DNA of 31,409 nt, from assembly GCA_038255145.1 (NCBI GenBank), contig JBBSLP010000071.1:1-31409 (forward strand), given 5' to 3'. Of the stretch, positions 23,497 to 31,248 are shown one piece after another; positions within the stretch are counted from its first letter, which is position 1, and every line of letters starts with the position of its first letter. Position numbers and translations under genes: made by a program. The notes beneath the pieces were generated by a model, which was given only the letters and a program-made list of their open reading frames with translations, ran no database searches and was not told the DNA's origin. This DNA is from WHTX01 sp038255145 (GTDB lineage Bacteria; Actinomycetota; Acidimicrobiia; Acidimicrobiales; CAIXPF01).

Positions 23497-24317
23497 ATGG
23501 GCCGACCGGACGCCAAGGAGCTCGGGTTCGATCCCGATGCGCTGCGGGCCAAGTACCGCGCCGAGCGCGACAAGCGCGTGCGGGCCGACGCCAGCGACCA
23601 GTACCAGGAGGTCGTGGCCGAGTTCTCCCGCTACGTCGATGATCCCTACGTCGAGGCGGGCCTCACCCGGGCGCCGGTGGACGACGAGGTCGATGTGGTC
23701 GTCATCGGCGGCTTCGGTGGCCTGTTGGCCAGCGGTCGCCTGCGCGAGGCCGGACGACTACACCGGCGGTGACTCGACCGGTGGGCTGACCGAGTTGGCC
23801 GGCAAGCGCGTCGGCATCATCGGTACCGGGGCCACTGCGGTGCAGGCCAACCGTGAGACCGACCCCGACTGCGCGACCACGATGGATCCCGGTTGGCAGA
23901 AGGCCGCATGGAGAACTTCGACTCCCTGGTGACGGGGGCCGACCAGGAGGTCGACCTCGTGGTCGACGGCACCAGCTACGAGGTCGACTGCATCATCTTC
24001 GCCACCGGTTTCGAGGTGGGGACGAGCTACACCCGCCGGGCCGGCTACGACGTGATCGGGCGGGGTGGGCGAGCACCTGAGCGACAAGTGGAACGACGGG
24101 CCCCGGACCTTCCACGGTATGCAGACCAACGGCCCCCCAACTGCTTCTTCATGGGCAACACCCAGACGGCGCTGACGGTGAACTTCACCCACCTGCTCGA
24201 CGAACAGCCAAGCACATCGCCTGCATCGTCAACGAGGGCGCCGGGCCCGTGGCGCTCTTCCAGCTGATGGCGGACTGGCGCTCGACCGGTCAGCTCGAAG
24301 GCGTCGAACTGCGCTGA
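23497..24317 (+). pseudogene. Decayed Baeyer-Villiger flavin monooxygenase
   Basis: The N-terminus is intact (MGRPDAKELGFDPDALRAKY to DEVDVVVIGGFGGLLASGRL, with a variant FAD-binding GxGxxG). At about 23751 it jumps frame and skips over 100 residues to DDYTGGDSTGGLTELAGKRV GIIGTGATAVQ, the second (NADPH) Rossmann motif. A shorter gap leads to DPGWQKA, then another frame has GRMENFDSLVTGADQEVDLV joined to YEVDCIIFATGFEVGTSYTR, again skipping a large segment. Further frames carry MQTNGPPNCFFMGNTQTALT and FQLMADWRSTGQLEGVELR, ending at 24317. Intact enzymes are 540-650 residues; about 270 codons remain. Several deletions and at least three frame changes make this clearly dead. The ancestral reaction was oxygen insertion into ketones. 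Confidence 0.9.
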
Positions 24318-24483
24318 CCCTCGGCACTTGCCAGGGGTGCAGCCGGGGGCTGTCGACGGTCGAGTGGGCCGTGTGCAGCTCCCGGTCCGCGTCTCGTGGG
24401 GCAGTGGGCCTCGCCTCGGAACCGACACCTTTGGTTGGTTCCGCATCGCGGCGAATCGGGTGCGGGCAGCAGCGCCGAGAGCG
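24318..24483. other. Non-coding stretch with repeat A3 between two gene remnants
   Basis: I see no gene in this stretch. It contains repeat A3 and otherwise unassigned GC-rich sequence, lying between the end of the monooxygenase remnant and the start of the recognisable TetR tail. Confidence 0.55.
24419..24460 (+). repeat. Family A repeat, copy A3
   Basis: Begins GAACCGACACCTTTGGTTGG, continues TTCCGCATCGCGGCGAATCGGG. It has the same orientation as A1 and matches A1 and A4a. No reversed partner is seen downstream; the TetR remnant begins about 25 bp further on. Confidence 0.75.
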
Positions 24484-24815
24484 GACCCCGGTCGTCGAGC
24501 GATCGTCGCCAGCCTCCTCGCCACCTGGCGCCAGCTGCTGGAGGACGGTGTCGTCCGCACCACCGCCGACCAGCCCCAGCCCGTCGATGCCCCCGCCAGG
24601 CTGCCGCGCTGCTGGCCGCTGTCCATGGCGGGTTGGTGATGCTGCAGGTCACCGGCGACATCGACCCCCTCCAGCTCGCTGTCGCCGCCCTGGAACCACG
24701 TCGCCCCGCCACCGCCGCTTGGCGAGGCGACGGCGGTCCGGGCGTTTGGATGTCACAGCTCGTCCGTACGCTCACCTCAGAGCGCCGTGCGGAGGCGCAT
24801 CCACACGCGGTGTGA
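24484..24815 (+). pseudogene. C-terminal remnant of a TetR-family regulator
   Basis: Two frames give the ligand-binding end of a TetR protein. The first has GRRAIVASLLATWRQLLEDG VVRTTADQPQPVDAPA (24484-24590). A shifted frame has RQAAALLAAVHGGLVMLQVT GDIDPLQLAVAALEP, ending at 24815. The pattern of a helix ending in xWxQLLxxG followed by ALLAAxHGGLxLxQxTxDxxPL is typical of TetR C-terminal domains. The DNA-binding N-terminus is absent, cut off near repeat A3. Its old target is unknown. Confidence 0.7.
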
Positions 24816-24832
24816 TGAGAGCGGGGGCGGAG

Positions 24833-26338
24833 ATGAAGTGGTTCACGAGGGTCCAGCAGCAACGCTCGTCGCTGTTCGCCATGGGGCAACTGGGCGGACG
24901 GGGACATGCGATCGAGAGCGAGCAGGCGACCTTCGCGGTGATTGATTTCGAGACGACCGGTCTGTCGGCCGGCACCGACCGGATCGTCGAGGTGGCGATC
25001 GTGCGCATCGACGGCCGCGGCCGGGTGCTGGACGAGTTCGCCACCTTGATCGACCCCGGTTGCGATGTGGGGCCGACCTTCATCCACCACATCACCAACG
25101 ATGCTGTTCAGGGCGCGCCCCGGTTCCCCGAGATCGCCGGGGCGGTGCTGGAGCGTCTGGATGGTGCCGTGCTCGTGGCCCACAACGCGTCGTTCGAAGA
25201 GGCGTTCCTCGCCGCCGAGCTCGCTCGTGCCGGTGTGCGGACACCGCCGCTGCCCGCCCTGTGCACACTCGAACTGGCTCGCTCATTGGCCCTGCCGGTG
25301 CCAAACCACCGGCTGAGCACCTGCTGTGAGCACTTCCAGATAGACGTCCTCGACGCGCACACCGCCCTGGGCGACACCAGGGCCACGGCCGGCCTCGTCT
25401 CCGCCGCCCTGGTCTCGGCCCGGGCCCGGGGACACCACCACCTGACGTTCCCGGCGCCGTGGTCGCCGCTGCCCACGATGGCGGTCACCGCCACGTGCCG
25501 TCATCGGGTGTCCAACCTGCGCAAGGGTCAGGCAGGTTGGATGGCCGGGGTCATCGCCAAGCTGCCTGTCGTGGTCGGCGAAGCCGAGCCCCTGGTGGCC
25601 GACACCTACCTGGAGCTGCTCGCCCAGACCGTGGCCGACGGGAAGATCGTCAGGGACGAGGCCCGATCACTGGCCCGCCTGGCCGGCGCCGCTGGCCTGG
25701 GATCGGCACAGGTCGCCTCGCTGCACCGCCGGTTCCTGGACGGGCTGCGGGAGGTCGCCGCCGCCGACGATCACATCTCGCGACAGGAGCACCGCGACCT
25801 CGTCCATGTGGCCGGCCTGCTCGGAGAGCCCGACTACTTCGTCGACCTGGTGTGCGATGACGCCGGGCCCGCGACCACGAGAGGTCGCTCGACGGCCAAG
25901 GGACAGGCCTGGACCGGTCCCCTGGCCGGTACCCGCATCCTGTTCGTGGGCACGGGCAACGGACTCGATGCGCTCCGCGCCGCCGCCCGAGCCAACGGGG
26001 CCACCTGTGCTCGAAACGTGACCAAGACGCTTCGTTGCGTCGTGACCGACGGCGAACCCGATGTGCGTGCCGCCCGCGCCCAGGAGCTGGGAGTTCCCGT
26101 CCTCGACGTCGAGGCTGCCGCCGTGCTCCTTGGTCTCGCGCCCTCGGGGACAGGGTCGGATCCCACCGCCGATCACCTGGCTGACGCGACGCCAGTAGTC
26201 GAGCCCGCGCTGCCGCCGGCCGGCTGGTATGCGGACCCCAGCGGACGGTGGCCCCATCGCTGGTGGGACGGCCTGCGCTGGACCGACAACGTCGCTGTGG
26301 ACGGCGCCGTCCACGTCGATGCGCCGGTCGGGGCGTGA
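24833..26338 (+). CDS. DnaQ-like exonuclease with BRCT and DUF2510 domains
   Basis: A 501-residue protein. A DEDDh 3'-5' exonuclease domain (about 33-200) carries FAVIDFETTGLS (Asp-x-Glu), the second acid near HNASFEEAF, and HTALGDTRAT holding the catalytic His and Asp. A helical middle region (about 240-345, LVADTYLELLAQTVADGKIV) resembles a TerB-like fold. A BRCT-like domain follows (about 365-445, LAGTRILFVGTGNGLDALRA), then a DUF2510 motif at the end (PAGWYADPSGRWPHRWWDGL). It resembles the epsilon-type proofreading/repair exonucleases with BRCT found in actinobacteria. ATG 24833 follows GGGGGCGGAG; ATG 24815 is possible but poorly placed. DUF2510 usually sits in membrane-associated actinobacterial proteins, yet no TM segment is seen here. 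Confidence 0.88.
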   Translation: MKWFTRVQQQRSSLFAMGQLGGRGHAIESEQATFAVIDFETTGLSAGTDRIVEVAIVRIDGRGRVLDEFATLIDPGCDVGPTFIHHITNDAVQGAPRFPEIAGAVLERLDGAVLVAHNASFEEAFLAAELARAGVRTPPLPALCTLELARSLALPVPNHRLSTCCEHFQIDVLDAHTALGDTRATAGLVSAALVSARARGHHHLTFPAPWSPLPTMAVTATCRHRVSNLRKGQAGWMAGVIAKLPVVVGEAEPLVADTYLELLAQTVADGKIVRDEARSLARLAGAAGLGSAQVASLHRRFLDGLREVAAADDHISRQEHRDLVHVAGLLGEPDYFVDLVCDDAGPATTRGRSTAKGQAWTGPLAGTRILFVGTGNGLDALRAAARANGATCARNVTKTLRCVVTDGEPDVRAARAQELGVPVLDVEAAAVLLGLAPSGTGSDPTADHLADATPVVEPALPPAGWYADPSGRWPHRWWDGLRWTDNVAVDGAVHVDAPVGA

Positions 26339-26348
26339 CCCCGCCGGG

Positions 26349-27149
26349 TCAGTCGTCGGCTTCGCCGCTACGGCCGTGCTTCCAGTAACCGCGCACGGTG
26401 GCCTGGGTACGGGAGAGGCCCCGCTCCTCGAACAGGTGGCGGCGGATGCGCTGGACGGCGGCGGCTTCCCCCGCGACCCACACCCGGGTGCCGGGGGTCA
26501 GCTCGGCGCCCGCTACGGCGGCCACCAGCTCGTCACCTGATGGTGCCCCTTCAGGCAGGTCGTGCCATTCGACGGTGGCGCCGGGGTGGCCGGGAAGCAC
26601 CAGGCGGCCGTCGGGTGCGGCCACCTCGATGTGGACGTGCACCGTCGCCGTCGTGGGCAGGACCTCGAGCAGCTGGCTGATGGCGGGGATGGCCGACTCG
26701 TCGCCGGCCAGGACGAACGCCGACGCGGACTCCTCGACGGCGTAGCCCCGACCGGGCCCGGACAGGGCGGCCTCGTCACCGGCGTGGGCCGCGGCCGCCC
26801 ATGCCGAGGCCACGCCACCCTCGTGGAGCACCAGGTCGATGTCGAGCTCGTGAGCCACGGGGTCGAGCCGCCGTGGCGTCATGGTGCGCAGGGCGGGGCG
26901 CCGCCCGTCGGCCAGCAGGAACTCGTTGCCGTTCCACACCGGCATGACCAGCTCGGACGTGCCCGGCGACGGCAACAACAGGCGCACGCTGGCCGCAGGC
27001 AGGTCGATGGCCAGACCCTCGAGCTCGTCGCCGCCCAAGGTGATCCGCAGCATCCGGGGGCTCAGGTGGGCGGTGCGACGGACGACGACACGGCGGAACG
27101 GGGGCGGCTGGCGCCGCAGACGGCTCGGCGAACCCGCGGCGTCGCTCAT
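26349..27149 (-). CDS. Siderophore-interacting protein (FAD-dependent ferric-siderophore reductase)
   Basis: A 266-residue protein. The FAD-binding barrel (about 15-130) carries RRVVVRRTAHLSPRMLRITL and RTMTPRRLDPVAHELDIDLV, where R-T-M-T is the family's version of the flavin-binding R-x-Y-T motif. The NAD(P)H-binding SIP domain (about 130-260) has AFVLAGDESAIPAISQLLEV and ends in TRVWVAGEAAAVQRIRRHLF and ATVRGYWKHGRSGEADD, the conserved GYWKxG tail. It reduces ferric siderophores in the cytoplasm to release iron. ATG 27149 is preceded by GGGG. It is not near a siderophore transporter here; the only binding-protein gene (4086-4731) is dead. Confidence 0.92.
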   Translation of the reverse strand: MSDAAGSPSRLRRQPPPFRRVVVRRTAHLSPRMLRITLGGDELEGLAIDLPAASVRLLLPSPGTSELVMPVWNGNEFLLADGRRPALRTMTPRRLDPVAHELDIDLVLHEGGVASAWAAAAHAGDEAALSGPGRGYAVEESASAFVLAGDESAIPAISQLLEVLPTTATVHVHIEVAAPDGRLVLPGHPGATVEWHDLPEGAPSGDELVAAVAGAELTPGTRVWVAGEAAAVQRIRRHLFEERGLSRTQATVRGYWKHGRSGEADD

Positions 27150-27274
27150 GGCCCCATGTTGCTCGCCGTCGCGACCTTGTGCACCGAAGGACATCCTCCG
27201 GCCTGCTCCGCCAGCTCGACCGTGGGCGTGCGCTCACGGCCAGAGGGGTTCGCTGTTGGTCAGGCCCGGGCTCG

Positions 27275-27685
27275 CTACCAGATCGCCGTGACTTCCCGGC
27301 CGGTCGTCGCGAAGTCGCGAAGTCGGGCGTCTTTGGTGATGAGGGGGAGCTGGCGGGTGGCGGCCGTGGCGTAGATGATGCGATCGGCGGGGTCGCCGTG
27401 GAAGTCGTGGAGCTGGCCAGCCGTCACGGCGATCATGGGGCTGAGGTCGGCGATGTCCGCGGCGCTGGTGGCGACCAGGTCGTTGATCCAGGCGCTGACC
27501 GGGCGGTCGAGCGCGATGCGACCCTTGGTGACGAGCATGGCGATCTCCCAGCAGGTGATCGGGCTGAGGTAGACGAGGTCTGCTCGTTCGATTCGCCGTG
27601 CGGCGGTGGGTGAGAGTCGGTCGCCGCCGGCCTGCCACCACAGAAGGGCGTGGGTGTCGACGAGCACCGCGTCAACGTTCGGCAT
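27275..27685 (-). CDS. VapC-like PIN-domain toxin
   Basis: A 136-residue PIN-domain protein. VLVDTHALLWWQAGGDRLSP supplies the first acid (DTHALLWW is the signature of this VapC subgroup). YLSPITCWEIAMLVTKGRIA supplies the conserved Glu, and FHGDPADRIIYATAATRQLP the D-P-x-D-R and downstream acid, ending LITKDARLRDFA. All acidic positions of the metal-dependent RNase site are present, so the toxin is probably active. Its ATG (27685) overlaps the antitoxin stop (27672) by 14 bp, the usual coupling in toxin-antitoxin operons. Confidence 0.92.
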   Translation of the reverse strand: MPNVDAVLVDTHALLWWQAGGDRLSPTAARRIERADLVYLSPITCWEIAMLVTKGRIALDRPVSAWINDLVATSAADIADLSPMIAVTAGQLHDFHGDPADRIIYATAATRQLPLITKDARLRDFATTGREVTAIW

Positions 27686-27899
27686 CCCAGTCCGAACCGG
27701 TGGAGAAGTAGTCGTCGTCGTTGTCGGTGAGCAGCGTGACAGTGCCCAGGGTCGGGGCCGGCGCCTCGAGCGGTACCAGCCGTGCAACTGGCCGACCGTT
27801 CTTCGTCACAACGAAGGTGCGGTGCGTCGCCTCGACCTCATCGAGGATGGCAAGGCAACGCGACTTGAAGACGCTGGCCTGTACCTGCGTCTCGTCCAT
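27672..27899 (-). CDS. Phd/YefM-type antitoxin
   Basis: A 75-residue protein from ATG 27899 (MDETQVQASVFKSRCLAILD). The N-terminal DNA-binding/dimerisation fold (ASVFKSRCLAILDEVEATHR, TFVVTKNGRPVARLVPLEA) is the Phd/YefM signature. The acidic C-terminus (TDNDDDYFSTGSDWDAER) would wrap the PIN toxin. Upstream in-frame ATGs at 27917 and 27923 would add residues but lie inside the operator repeat. No strong Shine-Dalgarno precedes any candidate, so the start is uncertain. It is co-expressed with the overlapping toxin gene. Confidence 0.9.
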   Translation of the reverse strand: MDETQVQASVFKSRCLAILDEVEATHRTFVVTKNGRPVARLVPLEAPAPTLGTVTLLTDNDDDYFSTGSDWDAER

Positions 27900-27912
27900 C
27901 GCTGGAGCATAC

Positions 27913-27935
27913 ACCATGGTCATCGACCATGGTCA
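27913..27935 (-). promoter_or_regulatory. Toxin-antitoxin operator: two TGACCATGGT direct repeats
   Basis: Read on the minus strand, TGACCATGGT occurs twice (27935-27926 and 27922-27913), separated by CGA. Each contains the palindrome ACCATGGT. They lie directly upstream of the antitoxin ATG at 27899, where Phd/YefM antitoxins bind to repress their own operon. Confidence 0.7.
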
Positions 27936-28008
27936 CATGGCTGTCGAACCTTGTCGACGGCCATGTCCAGGGCGGAGCGGGAGCCGTCGCCGGCCGGTCG
28001 GGTTGGCG

Positions 28009-28499
28009 TCAGACGCCGACGCCGACGCCGACGGCGACCGAGGCCGCGGCGTCGGTGATGGGTGGGGCGAGGGCTTCGGCGACACCGGCCGCAGCCCATT
28101 CCTCCAGCGCGGCGGCCAGCTTCTGGGTGTCTTCGAGGGTGCGGATGCGGGTGATGCGACCCCAGCGCAGTCCAGGGTCTGGGCCAGCTCGTTGCGGTAG
28201 TGGCCGCCGTCGGCCGCGGGGGCGTCGACGGTGACGAGCACCACGACCCGGGTGGCCCACGGCCAGCCCCGCACGAGCACGTCGTCGACGGTGAAGCGGA
28301 CGCCGGGGAACAGCCGGGCCAGGCGCTCGAACCACGCGGCCATGGCCGCCCGGGTGCGGCGGGTGCCGCCCAAGGCGTGGTCCCCCACGAAGTGGTAGTC
28401 GAAGTCGGGGGCCAGCTGGTCGAGCACGGCGGCGGCGTTGCCTTCGTCGAGCTGGCGCCAGGCGGCCCGGACCTTGCTGGCGACGATGTAGCGGTACAC
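28009..28499 (-). pseudogene. NTF2-like (SnoaL) protein gene with frameshift
   Basis: GTG 28499 (AGGAGG upstream) starts VYRYIVASKVRAAWRQLDEG, continues APDFDYHFVGDHALGGTRRT and VRFTVDDVLVRGWPWATRVV, an NTF2/SnoaL cone fold. After HYRNELAQTLD the frame breaks near 28165: the next codons read CAGVAS, while the frame one base away gives LRWGRITRIRTLEDTQKLAA and the expected C-terminal strand, ending at TGA 28009. One missing base explains it. It is either a recent inactivation, since everything else looks conserved, or a sequencing error. If intact it would be about 165 residues. It diverges from the HxlR regulator and shares two operator palindromes with it. Confidence 0.8.
28012..28035. repeat. 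Hexanucleotide tandem repeat GACGCC
   Basis: Three GACGCC units followed by one GACGGC unit encode the alternating Val-Gly tail at the C-terminus of the frameshifted NTF2-like gene. It is a potential slippage site. Confidence 0.6.
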
Positions 28500-28525
28500 G
28501 GGCCCTCCTCCTGCTGCTCACGGGA

Positions 28526-28548
28526 TCGAGTTGCTGCGGGCAACTCGA
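28526..28548. promoter_or_regulatory. HxlR operator O1
   Basis: TCGAGTTGC (28526-28534), five-base spacer, GCAACTCGA (28540-28548): a perfect palindrome with 9-bp arms. It lies 27 bp before the GTG of the NTF2-like gene and has the same GTTGC-N5-GCAAC core as O2. Confidence 0.85.
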
Positions 28549-28559
28549 ACCTTAGACAG

Positions 28560-28582
28560 ACGGGTTGCTCCTAGCAACCCGT
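28560..28582. promoter_or_regulatory. HxlR operator O2
   Basis: ACGGGTTGC (28560-28568), spacer TCCTA, GCAACCCGT (28574-28582): a perfect palindrome with 9-bp arms, 13 bp before the GTG of the HxlR gene. Its centre is 34 bp from that of O1. The outer arm bases differ from O1 while the core is the same, as expected for two sites of one regulator. Confidence 0.85.
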
Positions 28583-28595
28583 AAGCTCGGCGACC

Positions 28596-29099
28596 GTGGC
28601 CCGCACCGACTTCTCCCGCTTCGCCTGCTCCATCGCCCGCAGCCTCGACGTGCTCGGCGACACCTGGTCGGCCCTGGTCCTGCGCGACGTGTTCATGGGC
28701 ATCACCCGCTTCGACGACCTGCAGCGTGACCTGGGCGTGGCCCGCAACGTGCTCACCGACCGCCTCGACCGCCTCGTCGATCGGGGGCTGCTCGAGCGCC
28801 GCCCCTACCAGGAGCGCCAGGTCCGCTACGACTACCTGCTCACCGGGCAGGGCATGGACCTGGTGCCCACACTGCTGGCCCTGGTGACGTGGGGCGACAG
28901 GTGGACGGCGGGGGAGGCCGGCCCCCCGGTGCGCCTGACCCACCGCAGCTGCGGCCAGCCCACCACGGCCACCGTGTGCTGCTCGGCCTGCGGCGACCCC
29001 CTCCACGGTGACGACATCGACGTCGCCGCCGGCCCCGGCGGCCGCCGCGCCCCGGGCACCGTGGTCATGGCCGAGCGCCTGGCACCCCGGCCCGCGTGA
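28596..29099 (+). CDS. HxlR-family transcriptional regulator with Cys-rich tail
   Basis: A 167-residue protein from GTG 28596. The winged helix runs from about 12 to 95: FACSIARSLDVLGDTWSALV with the conserved HxlR Cys near the N-terminus and the D-x-W-x-x-L-V-L-R-D motif, then FDDLQRDLGVARNVLTDRLD as the recognition region and LERRPYQERQVRYDYLLTGQ as the wing. The C-terminal extension HRSCGQPTTATVCCSACGDP has four Cys in a zinc-knuckle-like arrangement. HxlR proteins sense aldehydes, quinones or redox changes, often through the N-terminal Cys. It diverges from the NTF2-like gene across two matching palindromes and is probably autoregulated. Confidence 0.93.
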   Translation: MARTDFSRFACSIARSLDVLGDTWSALVLRDVFMGITRFDDLQRDLGVARNVLTDRLDRLVDRGLLERRPYQERQVRYDYLLTGQGMDLVPTLLALVTWGDRWTAGEAGPPVRLTHRSCGQPTTATVCCSACGDPLHGDDIDVAAGPGGRRAPGTVVMAERLAPRPA

Positions 29100-29141
29100 T
29101 CCACGGGGCGAGGCCTCTGCGTCATCGGTCACACTGCAGCC

Positions 29142-30362
29142 ATGGAGAAGACTGCGTTCTACCGACGGGCCCGGGAAGGTGGCGACGGGCCGGTGGCGGG
29201 GGTCCGGGTCATCGACGCCACCACGGCGTGGGCGGGGCCCATGGCTGCCTGCCTGCTGGCCGACCTCGGCTGCGACGTGATCCGGGTCGACCTACCCGGC
29301 CAGGGCGGCACCCACTTCCCGCCCGACATCCCCGGCACCGGTCTGTCGTGGACCCACCAGACCGTCAACCGCAACAAGCGCAGCCTGAGCGTGGACCTGC
29401 GCACCGACAAGGGGAAAGACCTCTTCCTCGACCTCGCCCGCACGGCCGACGTGGTCATCGAGAACTTCAAGCCCGGGACCCTGGCCCGTTGGGGGGTCGG
29501 CTACGAGGACTGTCGAGCGGTGAAGGAGGACATCGTCTACGTGTCCATCTCGGGCTGGGGCCAGTACGGGCCGTGGTCGGAACGGGCCGGCTACGACCCC
29601 GCGGCCCTGGCCGCGTCGGGTTGGATGTCGCTCAACGGTGCTCCCGACGGCACCCCGGTCAAGGCCCCCACCTTCCTGGCCGACGACCTCGCCGCCCTCC
29701 ACGCCTCGCTGAGCACCATGGCCGCCCTCCACCACCGCGACCGCACCGGCGAGGGCCAGCACGTCGACGTCTCCCTGCTCGACAGCATCCTGTTCCAGAG
29801 CGACGGCCTGCTCACCCTGGGCGCCACCGGGGTCCCGCTGCGCCGGTGGGGGAGCCAGGTGGCCGTCTCCGTGCCCTGCGACACCTACGCCTGCAAGGAC
29901 GGCTACGTGTACATCGCCGTCGCTCTCGACAGCCACTGGCGGCGCATACTCGACATCATGGGCCGGCCCGAGCTGGCCGACGCCCCCGGCCTGGCCACCA
30001 ACGCCGAGCGGATCGAGAACCGCGATGCGGCCAACGCCCCGGTGATCGAGTGGTGCCGGGACCGGACCGTGCACGACGTGCTCGAAGCCGTCGCCGGGGC
30101 GGGCATCGTCGCCGCCCCCGTCAACACCTTCGAGGAGGCCGCAGCCGAGCCCCACGTGCAGGAGCGGGCCATGCTCTCGACGGTCACCCTGTCCAACGGC
30201 ACCACCGCGCCCATCACCTCGCCGGCGGCCAAGTTCTCCCGCACGCCGACGAGCATCCGCACGCCGGCGCCGACGACCGGTGAGCACACCGACGAGATCC
30301 TCGCCTCGCTCGGTGTCGACGACGCCACCCGCCGCCAGCTCCGCGACGAGGGGGTGATCTGA
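29142..30362 (+). CDS. CaiB/BaiF (class III) CoA-transferase
   Basis: A 406-residue protein. The N-terminal CoA-binding part carries VAGVRVIDATTAWAGPMAAC and VNRNKRSLSVDLRTDKGKDL, then DVVIENFKPGTLARWGVGYE and VSISGWGQYGPWSERAGYDP, where the Asp of GYDP is in the catalytic position. The rest contains GEGQHVDVSLLDSILFQSDG and VAAPVNTFEEAAAEPHVQER. Full length, with all family blocks. It forms an interlocked dimer and transfers CoA between an acyl-CoA and a free acid. It has its own start 42 bp after the HxlR stop on the same strand, so the two may be co-transcribed. Substrate unknown. Confidence 0.93.
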   Translation: MEKTAFYRRAREGGDGPVAGVRVIDATTAWAGPMAACLLADLGCDVIRVDLPGQGGTHFPPDIPGTGLSWTHQTVNRNKRSLSVDLRTDKGKDLFLDLARTADVVIENFKPGTLARWGVGYEDCRAVKEDIVYVSISGWGQYGPWSERAGYDPAALAASGWMSLNGAPDGTPVKAPTFLADDLAALHASLSTMAALHHRDRTGEGQHVDVSLLDSILFQSDGLLTLGATGVPLRRWGSQVAVSVPCDTYACKDGYVYIAVALDSHWRRILDIMGRPELADAPGLATNAERIENRDAANAPVIEWCRDRTVHDVLEAVAGAGIVAAPVNTFEEAAAEPHVQERAMLSTVTLSNGTTAPITSPAAKFSRTPTSIRTPAPTTGEHTDEILASLGVDDATRRQLRDEGVI

Positions 30363-30380
30363 ACCGCGACGGGGACTGAT

Positions 30381-30417
30381 CGGTGCCGCCGCCGATGAGT
30401 TCCGGCGGTGGCCACCG
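30381..30417 (+). terminator. GC-rich hairpin after the CoA-transferase gene
   Basis: CGGTGCCGCCGCCG and CGGCGGTGGCCACCG pair around a short ATGAGTT loop, with one bulge and one wobble. It is 19 bp after the stop, in the 124-bp gap before the VOC gene. No T-tract follows. Confidence 0.5.
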
Positions 30418-30486
30418 TCCACCCTGCACATCACGACCGCACACCCACCCGCACCCCTGCGGGACCGCTGTTGAAGGAGCCTCCCC

Positions 30487-31248
30487 GTGAAGCGTGAAGC
30501 CGCCCCCGTCGGTGCCCCGTGCTGGATCGACCTGTTCTCGTCGGACACCGACAAGGTCCGGGCCTTCTACGGCGAGCTCTTCGGTTGGACATCGGAATCG
30601 GCCGGCGCCGAGTACGGCGGGTACATCAACTTCGCCAAGGACGGCGTGGCCGTGGCCGGCTGCATGGCCAACGACGGCTCGGCCGGTACGCCCGACACGT
30701 GGTCGGTGTACCTGGCCACCGAGGATGCCAAGGCCACCGACGAAGCCGTCCTCGCCCACGGCGGCCAGGTGCACCTGCCGGCCATGGACGTCATGGACCT
30801 GGGCGCCATGACCGTGGTGGCCGATCCCGGTCAGGCCGCTGTCGGCGCCTGGCAGCCCGGCCAGCACAAGGGCTTCGGTGTCCTCAACGAGCCCGGCGCC
30901 CCGGCGTGGTTCGAGCTCCTGACCAGGGACTACGCTCAGAGCGTCGCCTTCTACCAGGACGTCTTCGGCTGGGACACCCACGTGGCCGGGGACACCGACG
31001 AGTTCCGCTACTCCACCCTGGGTCAGGGCGACGACGCCAAGGCCGGCATCATGGATGCCAGCGCCTTCCTGCCCGAAGGGGCGCCCGCCCACTGGTCGAT
31101 CTACTTCAACGTGGCCGACGTCGACGCCACCATGGCCACGGCCGTGGAGCTCGGTGGCACCATCGTGGAGCCGGCCATGGACACCCCCTTCGGCCGCATG
31201 GCCCGTCTGGCCGACCCGACCGGGGCCCAGTTCAAGCTGATCGGCTAG
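30487..31248 (+). CDS. Two-domain VOC-family protein
   Basis: A 253-residue protein from GTG 30487 (AAGGAG upstream). Two VOC modules lie in tandem: residues about 10-120 (PCWIDLFSSDTDKVRAFYGE, ending VVADPGQAAVGAWQPGQHKG) and about 135-253 (PAWFELLTRDYAQSVAFYQD, ending ARLADPTGAQFKLIG). This is the arrangement of the Streptomyces hydroxylase-like/SgaA glyoxalase proteins. The paired FYxxxFGW motifs and terminal DPxGA motifs are intact; metal-ligand residues are not obvious. The last codon is at the boundary of an IS630-type element: the TA of the TAG stop is probably the insertion target. Confidence 0.9.
   Translation: MKREAAPVGAPCWIDLFSSDTDKVRAFYGELFGWTSESAGAEYGGYINFAKDGVAVAGCMANDGSAGTPDTWSVYLATEDAKATDEAVLAHGGQVHLPAMDVMDLGAMTVVADPGQAAVGAWQPGQHKGFGVLNEPGAPAWFELLTRDYAQSVAFYQDVFGWDTHVAGDTDEFRYSTLGQGDDAKAGIMDASAFLPEGAPAHWSIYFNVADVDATMATAVELGGTIVEPAMDTPFGRMARLADPTGAQFKLIG

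Noticed and set aside
27275..27899. Novel toxin-antitoxin class
   Set aside because: The antitoxin is Phd/YefM-like and the toxin a standard PIN domain; only the operator layout is of interest.
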